This document shows positions 1-5,197 of a stretch of 6,647 nucleotides of DNA, in pieces. How positions within the stretch are numbered: position 1 is the stretch's first letter; every line of letters begins with the position of its first letter. A program made the position numbers and the translations under genes. This DNA is from 66-474 sp035547895 (GTDB taxonomy: Bacteria > Pseudomonadota > Gammaproteobacteria > Xanthomonadales > Rhodanobacteraceae), in the NCBI GenBank assembly GCA_035547895.1, contig DASZTT010000184.1, positions 1-6,647 on the forward strand, in the 5' to 3' direction. The notes below the pieces were generated by a model. The model saw nothing but the letters and a program-made list of their open reading frames with translations, made no database searches and was not told the DNA's origin.

Positions 1-1109
1 GGCACGCCATTCTTCAGCAGGCCGGCGATCACGCCGTCGAGATGGCCCTGTGCCTGCGTGGCGTTGCCACCCGTGGGGAAGCCGACCTCGATGGCACCGA
101 TGCCGCCGTGCACGAACGACTGCACGCTGGCATCGGCGGACAGCACCTTGCCTTGCGCGGCGAGATCGGACAGCGCACTGCGCGAGTTGTCGAGCACGTC
201 CATCAGCACCTGCATGGCCGCGTAATCCTTCGACTGCTGGCCCGGCGCGCGGAACAGATACTGCACGCTGCCGGTCGCGTCCGGCGTGGTCCGGGTGATC
301 GCCTGCGGCTTGAACGGTTCGAGCTTCACCGGCGTGGGTTCGGGCACGTTGCCCCTGGGGATCGGGCCGAACAGTTCCCTGACCTTGGCCAGCGTCGCCT
401 GCGCGTCGACGTCGCCCGCGATAACCAGGAGCGCATTGTTCGGCTGGTACCAGTGGTTGTAGAAGCCCTGCAGCACCTTGCCGGTGGTCTTGTCGAACGT
501 CGGGCGCGAACCCAGCGCATCTTCGGCGTAACCGGTGCCGGCGTACAGCGTGCGCTCGGCCTGCTGGAACGCCAGGTAGCCCGGATCGGAAATGTCGCGC
601 GAGACTTCCTGCTCGATCGCGCCCTTCTCCAGTTTCCAGTCGGTGTCGGTGAGCTGCGCGCCGCGCATGCGGATCGCCTCGATGTGCAGCAGCATGTCGA
701 GGTACTGCGATGGTGCGACGAAGAAATACTGCGTTGCGTCGTTGGTGGTGAACGCGTTGTTGTCCGCGCCCATCTTGCCGGTCATCTCGTTCAACTGCGC
801 GCCGGTCAGGCCCGCCGAATTGCGGAACATCATGTGTTCCAGCGCGTGCGCGGTGCCCGGATAGCCCTTCGGCGCCTCGTAGCTGCCGGCGAGATAGGTG
901 ATCTGCGTCGTCACCATCGGCGCCAGCGTGTCGCGCACGATCACCACGCGCAGGCCGTTGTCCAGGGTGGCACGCGTAACGTTGCCGGCTTGCGTGGTGC
1001 CGGCGGCAGGCGCATCGGCCGCAAAGGCCACTGGCGTGCCGCTACTGACGAAGCCGAGGCCCAGCAGGACGCCGAGCGCGAGTGGAGCGAGCTTGCCGTG
1101 CTTCTTCAC
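1..1109 (-). CDS. Secreted M16 (insulinase/pitrilysin-type) zinc metalloprotease, N-terminal part, cut by the window edge
   Basis: The reading frame is open from a GTG at 1109 to the window edge, giving 369 complete residues. Residues 1-30 look like a Sec signal peptide: basic start (KKHGK), leucine/alanine-rich core, and an AFA-A type cleavage site near residue 30. This predicts export to the periplasm or cell envelope. The inverted zinc motif HALEH lies at residues 88-92: H88 and H92 are predicted zinc ligands and E91 the catalytic glutamate. E168, in an IEQE stretch 77 residues after E91, fits the third zinc ligand at the family's usual spacing, and E161 fits the conserved glutamate seven residues before it. 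The start of the second M16 domain (HWYQPNNALLVIAGD, near residue 200) is also present. Bacterial relatives are often two-repeat proteins of about 900 residues, so more than half may be missing. GTG is chosen because AAGGAG lies 5 nt upstream and the signal peptide follows directly. Natural substrates cannot be predicted. Family assignment is firm. Confidence 0.93.
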   Translation of the reverse strand, partial: MKKHGKLAPLALGVLLGLGFVSSGTPVAFAADAPAAGTTQAGNVTRATLDNGLRVVIVRDTLAPMVTTQITYLAGSYEAPKGYPGTAHALEHMMFRNSAGLTGAQLNEMTGKMGADNNAFTTNDATQYFFVAPSQYLDMLLHIEAIRMRGAQLTDTDWKLEKGAIEQEVSRDISDPGYLAFQQAERTLYAGTGYAEDALGSRPTFDKTTGKVLQGFYNHWYQPNNALLVIAGDVDAQATLAKVRELFGPIPRGNVPEPTPVKLEPFKPQAITRTTPDATGSVQYLFRAPGQQSKDYAAMQVLMDVLDNSRSALSDLAAQGKVLSADASVQSFVHGGIGAIEVGFPTGGNATQAQGHLDGVIAGLLKNGV

Positions 1110-1114
1110 GATGA

Positions 1115-1120
1115 CTCCTT
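1115..1120 (-). promoter_or_regulatory. Ribosome binding site of the M16 protease gene
   Basis: On the minus strand a perfect AAGGAG sits 5 nt before the GTG at 1109. It is the strongest Shine-Dalgarno match in the window and decides the non-ATG start. It suggests this gene is translated independently of murB, unlike the overlapping genes upstream. Confidence 0.8.
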
Positions 1121-1134
1121 GGGGAACGGATGGG

Positions 1135-1160
1135 AAAAGACGCTGCGCGCACCGCGCGTC
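1135..1160 (-). terminator. Possible weak intrinsic terminator or leader hairpin after murB
   Basis: In the 91-nt gap between murB and the M16 gene, the minus strand reads GACGC (1160-1156), then a GCG/CGC inner pairing around GTG, a three-base bulge, GCGTC (1143-1139), and then TTTT (1138-1135). The stem is about 8 bp with a bulge and the T run is only four long, so it is a weak terminator at best. It ends only 25 nt before the GTG start, so it could also act in the 5' leader of the M16 mRNA. A second, poorer stem (ACCGG/CCGGT with an 18-nt loop, then T5) begins in the murB stop codon. Confidence 0.3.
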
Positions 1161-1200
1161 GGCGCAGGGAAAAACCGGTTCATGCTAGCAGCCTTGCCGG

Positions 1201-2256
1201 TCAGGCAGCGGCGCCGATGATGCGGGGTTCCGGTTCGAGCATCACGCCGAAGCGCGCGTGCACGCCTTCGCGCACGCGTCGCGCCAGCGCCCATAACTGC
1301 GCGCCGCTGGCGCGTCCATGGTTGACCAGCACCAGCGCGTGCCGGTTCGAAATTCCGGCGTCGCCCTCGCGCACGCCCTTGAAGCCGCTGGCCTCGATCA
1401 GCCACGCGGCGGAAAGCTTCACAAGGTCGCTGGGCGCGGGCCAGCACGGAAGCTGCGGATGCGCCGCACGCAGTCGTTCGGCCTGCGCGGCGGGCACCCG
1501 CGGATTCTTGAAGAAGCTGCCGGCATTGCCGATCAGCTTCGGGTCGGGCAGCTTGCGGGTGCGCAGGTTGACGACGGCGTGGGCGACGTGGGCGGGCGCG
1601 GGGTGTTCGATGCCCATGTGCCTGAGTTCGTCGCGCACGCCCGCGTAGTCGATGCGCGGCGTCCATGCATGGGGCAGCCGGAAGGTGACCGCGGTGATCA
1701 GCCAGCGGTCGGGATGGCGCTTGAACAGCGAATCGCGGTAGCCGAATTCGCACTGCGCATTGTCGAATTGCACGAAGCGACGCTCGCGCATGTCGAAGGC
1801 CTCGACGGTCTCGATGAACTCGCCCGCCTCGACGCCGTACGCGCCGATGTTCTGCATCGGCGCCGCGCCCACGCTGCCGGGAATCAGGATCAGGTTCTCG
1901 AGTCCCGCGTGGCCGTGCGCCAGAGTCCAGCGCACGAAATCGTCCCAATGTTCCCCTGCGGCCACGCGGATGCGCGCGCCGCTGCCGTCGTGGTCGAGCA
2001 CGGCGACACCGCGCGTCGCCATCGCCACCACGGCGCCCTCGTAGTCACCGGTGAACAGCACGTTCGAGCCTTCGCCGAGCAGCAGGAGCGGCCCGTCGCG
2101 CAGGGCAGGGTGAGCCAGCAAGCCGGGGATTGCATCGGCATCGCGGATCTCCGCGAGCCATCCGGCGTGCGCGTCCACGCGCAAGGTGTTGCGGTTGCGC
2201 AGGGACGCGTTCTCGAGCAGCGCGAAGCCGGCTTCGCGGACATCCTCAAGCGACAT
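1201..2256 (-). CDS. murB: UDP-N-acetylenolpyruvoylglucosamine reductase (UDP-N-acetylmuramate dehydrogenase), type I MurB
   Basis: This cytoplasmic FAD enzyme reduces UDP-GlcNAc-enolpyruvate to UDP-N-acetylmuramate with NADPH, the second committed step of peptidoglycan precursor synthesis. The protein resembles E. coli MurB along its whole length. Numbering from the longer GTG start at 2265 (354 residues): FAD-binding GEGSNVLF at 64-71, IPG-SVG and NIGAYGVE at 128-146, FGYRDS with R177 at 174-179, Y207 (matching E. coli Tyr190), GNAGSFFKNP at 246-255 with proton-donor S250 (Ser229), and LEPE ending in E346 (Glu325). The Tyr190-loop region marks type I MurB. Two starts are possible: GTG at 2265, or ATG at 2256 (351 residues), which has a GGTGA 5 nt upstream and is chosen here. 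Neither changes the catalytic domain. The gene overlaps the end of pyrD by 11 nt (20 nt with the GTG), so translational coupling is likely. No key residue is missing. Confidence 0.96.
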   Translation of the reverse strand: MSLEDVREAGFALLENASLRNRNTLRVDAHAGWLAEIRDADAIPGLLAHPALRDGPLLLLGEGSNVLFTGDYEGAVVAMATRGVAVLDHDGSGARIRVAAGEHWDDFVRWTLAHGHAGLENLILIPGSVGAAPMQNIGAYGVEAGEFIETVEAFDMRERRFVQFDNAQCEFGYRDSLFKRHPDRWLITAVTFRLPHAWTPRIDYAGVRDELRHMGIEHPAPAHVAHAVVNLRTRKLPDPKLIGNAGSFFKNPRVPAAQAERLRAAHPQLPCWPAPSDLVKLSAAWLIEASGFKGVREGDAGISNRHALVLVNHGRASGAQLWALARRVREGVHARFGVMLEPEPRIIGAAA

Positions 2257-3292
2257 GCGCTTCACCGTGTTGCCGCCGGATTTCCTCCACGCACTCCGTC
2301 AGCAACCACGGTCCCCTGTAAACCATGCCGGAATAGAGCTGCACGAGCTTCGCGCCGGCCGTGATCTTGTCGGCCGCGTCGCTGCCGGTCAGCACGCCGC
2401 CGACGCCGATCAAGGGAATGCGTTCCCCCAGCCGCTGCGCCATGCCGCGCAACACCGCCGTGGATTTTTCGAACAAGGGTTTGCCGGACAGGCCGCCTTG
2501 TTCGTTGGCGTGCAATGCACCCGCGACACCGGCGCGATCGACGGTGGTGTTGGTGCAGATCAATCCATCGATGCCGGAACCGGCCAGCGCGGAAGCGATC
2601 GCATCCATCTGCGCCTCGTCCAGGTCGGGCGCGATCTTCAGCAGCACCGGCTTGCGCGCGGCGTGACGCCCCGCAAGTTTTTCGCGCGCGTCCATCAGGG
2701 TCGCGATCAGGCGTTGCAGGGAATCGCTTTCCTGCAAATCGCGCAGGCCGGGCGTATTGGGCGAAGAGACATTGACGGTGACGTAGCTGGCCAGCGGGTA
2801 CACGCGTTCGAGGCAAACAAGGTAATCGTCCACGGCGCGCTGGTTGGGCGTGTCCTTGTTCTTGCCGATGTTGATGCCGAGCACGCCGCGCCACTGCGCC
2901 TGTTCGACGTTGCGGACCAGCGCATCCACGCCGGCGTTGTTGAAACCCATCCGGTTGATGATCGCCTCGTGCTCCGGCAGGCGGAACATGCGTGGCCTGG
3001 GATTGCCCTCTTGCGGGCGCGGCGTGACCGTGCCGATTTCGATGAAGCCGAAACCGAGCGCGCCGAGCGCGTCGAGGTGTTCGCCGTTCTTGTCCAGCCC
3101 GGCCGCCAGGCCGACCGGGTTGGGAAAGTCGAGGCCGAATGCGCGCACCGGCAGATCCGTCGGCGGCGGGTGCGCGACGAACCGCATCAGGTTGCTGCGC
3201 TGTGCGACGCCCAGCGCGTACAGCGTCAAGCCGTGCGCCGCCTCGGGCTCGAGCGAAAACAGCAGCGGGCGAAGGCGCGGATACACGTTCAT
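2246..3292 (-). CDS. pyrD: Class 2 dihydroorotate dehydrogenase (quinone)
   Basis: It oxidises dihydroorotate to orotate, the fourth step of de novo pyrimidine synthesis, passing electrons through FMN to membrane quinone. The 348-residue protein aligns with E. coli PyrD with a constant shift of +2 residues. Visible motifs are GLAAGLDKNG (61-70), IEIGTVTPRPQ (84-94), INRMGFNN with N113, LGINIGKNKDTP (138-149), NVSSPNTPGLR (174-184) with N174, catalytic base S177 and N179, K219 in LLKIAPD, N248 in CTNTT, GGLSG (266-270), and the phosphate-binding IGVGG (295-299). The first 40 residues form the N-terminal extension that in class 2 enzymes makes the membrane and quinone-binding helices, so the protein should sit at the inner face of the cytoplasmic membrane. 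The ATG shares ATGA with the methyltransferase stop and is preceded by GAGGTG. The 3' end overlaps murB. All known active-site residues are present. Confidence 0.97.
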   Translation of the reverse strand: MNVYPRLRPLLFSLEPEAAHGLTLYALGVAQRSNLMRFVAHPPPTDLPVRAFGLDFPNPVGLAAGLDKNGEHLDALGALGFGFIEIGTVTPRPQEGNPRPRMFRLPEHEAIINRMGFNNAGVDALVRNVEQAQWRGVLGINIGKNKDTPNQRAVDDYLVCLERVYPLASYVTVNVSSPNTPGLRDLQESDSLQRLIATLMDAREKLAGRHAARKPVLLKIAPDLDEAQMDAIASALAGSGIDGLICTNTTVDRAGVAGALHANEQGGLSGKPLFEKSTAVLRGMAQRLGERIPLIGVGGVLTGSDAADKITAGAKLVQLYSGMVYRGPWLLTECVEEIRRQHGEAHVA

Positions 3293-4056
3293 GCCACCTC
3301 GCCCGCAAAAATGCGCGTGTCATATTCCATGTCGACCATGCCGTCCACCGCGGTGGCGTCGAAGAGTTCGCGCAGCGCCTGCATCATGGGTTCGTGACCG
3401 GGGTGGCCTAGCCGGGGAGCATACGAAGACGACAGCAGGCGGCCGCGCAAGGCTTCGAAATCCAGCCGCTGGCGGTGTTCGAAACGCGCCTCGCCGCGCA
3501 ATCCGGTGCCGAACCAGGCGCGCATCCGCGCGTCGTCCGCATGGCGTTCCGCGACGTCGGCGTAATCGGTGCCGTGGCGCCGCAGCAAGGCTTCGTAGCC
3601 TTCGAGGAACGGCGTGCCCGCGGGGCGCCGCGAGTTCCACCAGATCGCGGCGAGGCCGTGCGGACGCAGGATGCGGTGGAATTCCCGACGCGTGCCGTCC
3701 GGATCGAACCAGTGGAAAGCCTGCGCGACGGTCACGAGATCGACGCTGCCATCGGGCAGCCCGGTCGCCTCGGCGCATCCGTCCACGGCGTGGAAGCGGG
3801 GATTCGCGCCCAGCCACGCGATCATGGCGTCGCGCATCGCCGCGTTGGGTTCCACTGCCGTCACGCGATGGCCGGCTTCGAGGAACAATTGCGATGAAAT
3901 CCCGGTGCCCGCGCCTATGTCCGCGACGTGCCAGGCGCTGGTGACGCCGAGCCGGTCCTGCAGCCAGTCGAGCAACGCCTGCGGATAGTCCGGTCGGTAG
4001 CGCACGTAATCCGCGACGCGGTCGCTGAAGCGTCCGGTTGCACTCGCGGCATTCAT
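3289..4056 (-). CDS. Class I SAM-dependent methyltransferase, substrate unknown
   Basis: The 255-residue protein has the Rossmann-like methyltransferase fold of the Methyltransf_11/25 type. The N-terminal signature FSDRVADYVRYRPDYP (10-25) is typical of one broad bacterial family. Motif I is VADIGAGTG (44-52), which binds the methionine part of SAM. The acidic end of strand 2 is VEP (68-70), with E69 expected to hold the ribose hydroxyls. The adenine-side segment is DGCAE (92-96). The motif IV region is VDLVTVAQAFHWFD (105-118), followed by RILRPHGLAAIWWNSR (128-143). The C-terminal third (about 150-255) would form the substrate cap, but no substrate motif is recognisable, so small molecule, lipid or quinone remain open. 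No signal peptide or membrane helix is seen, so it is probably cytoplasmic. It starts 16 nt after the DUF4190 gene, without a clear ribosome binding site, and its stop overlaps the pyrD start. Confidence 0.9.
   Translation of the reverse strand: MNAASATGRFSDRVADYVRYRPDYPQALLDWLQDRLGVTSAWHVADIGAGTGISSQLFLEAGHRVTAVEPNAAMRDAMIAWLGANPRFHAVDGCAEATGLPDGSVDLVTVAQAFHWFDPDGTRREFHRILRPHGLAAIWWNSRRPAGTPFLEGYEALLRRHGTDYADVAERHADDARMRAWFGTGLRGEARFEHRQRLDFEALRGRLLSSSYAPRLGHPGHEPMMQALRELFDATAVDGMVDMEYDTRIFAGEVA
3295..3300 (-). promoter_or_regulatory. Ribosome binding site of pyrD, inside the end of the methyltransferase gene
   Basis: The minus strand carries GAGGTG just before the pyrD ATG; its GAGG core is 4 nt from the start codon. 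It lies within the last codons of the methyltransferase gene, whose TGA overlaps the pyrD ATG as ATGA. This supports coupled translation and the ATG at 3292. Confidence 0.6.
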
Positions 4057-4072
4057 GCGGGACGGCCGTGGT

Positions 4073-4357
4073 TCATCGAAATCCGCTGAAGGCGATGGCG
4101 CCGAACAGCACCAGCACGACGAACACGATCGCGATGGCCGTGCAGGCGAGCTGGATCCAGCCGAGGATCAGGCCGGCCAGCGCAAGACCGTCGCCCTCGA
4201 GGGTGCCCGGCGGTGCGTGGCGGATTTCGGAGCGCGCCGAATGCCCGCAGATCACCGCGATCAGCGCGCCGAGGAATGGCAGGAAGAGGTAGGCGAGGAT
4301 GCCGAAGATCAGGCTGACGATCGCCAGCGAACTGGTGCGCGGGTACACGGTGTTCAT
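4073..4357 (-). CDS. Small two-helix membrane protein of the DUF4190 family
   Basis: This 94-residue protein has two hydrophobic spans, about residues 11-38 and 57-91. The pattern SLAIVSLIFGIL, then VICGHSARSEIR (GHxA at 38-41), then GDGLALAGLILGWI fits DUF4190 as I know it. The linker between the helices (about 40-56) carries several charged residues. It should be an inner-membrane protein. DUF4190 has no established biochemical role, and nothing here suggests one. The ATG at 4357 has a GGGAG 10 nt upstream, partly inside a 10-bp palindrome. The gene is 65 nt behind the SDR and 16 nt ahead of the methyltransferase, so it could either begin the downstream group or belong to a longer operon. 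Confidence 0.82.
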   Translation of the reverse strand: MNTVYPRTSSLAIVSLIFGILAYLFLPFLGALIAVICGHSARSEIRHAPPGTLEGDGLALAGLILGWIQLACTAIAIVFVVLVLFGAIAFSGFR

Positions 4358-4369
4358 GCTTGCAGCACT

Positions 4370-4379
4370 CCCGGCCGGG
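4370..4379. repeat. Perfect 10-bp palindrome CCCGGCCGGG ahead of the DUF4190 gene
   Basis: The palindrome overlaps three bases of the putative GGGAG ribosome binding site (4368-4372) and ends 12 nt before the ATG at 4357. Such a short palindrome could be a protein site or a small RNA structure that hides the ribosome binding site, but in DNA this GC-rich it may be chance. Confidence 0.3.
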
Positions 4380-4397
4380 GCCTGTCTATGTTCTCAC

Positions 4398-4421
4398 GCC
4401 GCATGCGCTGGCGCAGCCGGC
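4398..4421 (-). other. Hairpin-forming inverted repeat just after the SDR stop codon
   Basis: On the minus strand GCCG pairs with CGGC, and TGCG pairs with CGCA around a CCAG tetraloop, with a 2x2 mismatch between the two stems. It begins 1 nt after the TGA at 4425-4423. No T run follows, so it is not a standard intrinsic terminator. It might protect the 3' end of the upstream message or be chance. Confidence 0.25.
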
Positions 4422-4422
4422 A

Positions 4423-5184
4423 TCAGAAGCGCAGCGACTGCCCGCCATCGACCGCGATGATCTGGCCGGTGATCCAGCCCGCGAACGGCGAGGCGAGGAA
4501 CAACGCCAGGTGGGCGACTTCCTCGGCAGTGCCGTAGCGGTCGAATGGAATGGTGCCGAGCACCTGCGTGTACTGATCGGGTTTTTCCTGCCTGACGCGC
4601 GCCCACACGCCGCCTTCGAACTCGATCGATCCGGGTGCGATGGCATTCACGCGGATGCGCGCGTCGGCCAGGGTCAACGCCTGCGTGCGCGTGTAGTGGT
4701 TCAGTGCCGCCTTGATGGCCGCGTAGGGCGGGCCCATCGTGCGCGGGCGAAACGATCCGATCGAACTGGTGTGCAGGATGCAGGCATGCCGCGACTGCCT
4801 GAGGTGCGGCAGCGCGAAACGCGACGCCCGCACCGCGGCCATCAGGTCGACGTTGAAATCGACCAGCCAGGATTCGTCGTCGTCGCGAAAGCCGTAACCC
4901 GTGGCGTTGTTGACCAGCACGTCGACGCCGCCGAGCGCGCGTGCCGCCTCGGCGATCCAGCGTTCGATCTGGTCGGCCTGCGAGAGGTCGCACGCTTGCG
5001 TGTGCAGCCTGCCGGCATTCGTCCCAGCATCCCGCGCCAACGCGTCGAGCCCTTCGCGTCCGCGCGCGCACACGGCCACGCTGCCGCCCGCCGCCAGGAA
5101 ATCGAGCGCGATCGCGCGCCCGATGCCCTTGCTGCCGCCGGCGATGACGATGCGGTACCCGCTGAAGTCGAAGGGCGATGTCAT
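4423..5184 (-). CDS. Classical short-chain dehydrogenase/reductase (SDR), substrate unknown
   Basis: The 253-residue length is typical of classical SDRs, which are usually cytoplasmic tetramers. The cofactor loop is AGGSKGIG (15-22), with alanine where most members have threonine. R41 after strand 2 (CAR) favours NADP(H), by family rule. Further motifs are D66 in CDLS, NNAT (92-95) instead of the usual NNAG, N111 as the tetrad asparagine, S141 in TSSIGS thirteen residues before Y154, and YAAIK giving Y154 and K158. After these come RVNAIAPGSI (178-187) and the C-terminal ITGQIIAVDGG (238-248). The full Asn-Ser-Tyr-Lys tetrad is present, so an active enzyme is expected. The frame stays open upstream to 5376, but that part runs antisense-like through the ALDH gene and is low-complexity, so ATG at 5184 is chosen. 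It lies 13 nt after the ALDH stop with no clear ribosome binding site, suggesting coupling or reinitiation. Confidence 0.92.
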   Translation of the reverse strand: MTSPFDFSGYRIVIAGGSKGIGRAIALDFLAAGGSVAVCARGREGLDALARDAGTNAGRLHTQACDLSQADQIERWIAEAARALGGVDVLVNNATGYGFRDDDESWLVDFNVDLMAAVRASRFALPHLRQSRHACILHTSSIGSFRPRTMGPPYAAIKAALNHYTRTQALTLADARIRVNAIAPGSIEFEGGVWARVRQEKPDQYTQVLGTIPFDRYGTAEEVAHLALFLASPFAGWITGQIIAVDGGQSLRF

Positions 5185-5197
5185 TGCAGAAGGTGGG

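Noticed and set aside
1180..1190. A TAGCAT sequence on the minus strand after murB, as a possible -10 promoter element for the protease gene.
   Set aside because: Only 4 of 6 bases match and no -35-like sequence is found about 17 nt upstream, so it is not supportable as a promoter.
1106..1948. A 280-codon minus-strand frame over the murB 3' half and the intergenic gap.
   Set aside because: It is out of frame with murB, arginine-rich and without motifs; it overlaps a complete type I MurB.
42..3944. Long plus-strand open frames (up to about 400 codons) across the M16, murB, pyrD and methyltransferase regions.
   Set aside because: They lie antisense to genes with complete family motifs, are rich in Arg/Ala/His/Pro as expected from reading GC-rich codons backward, and show no domain signature. 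They are shadows of GC bias.
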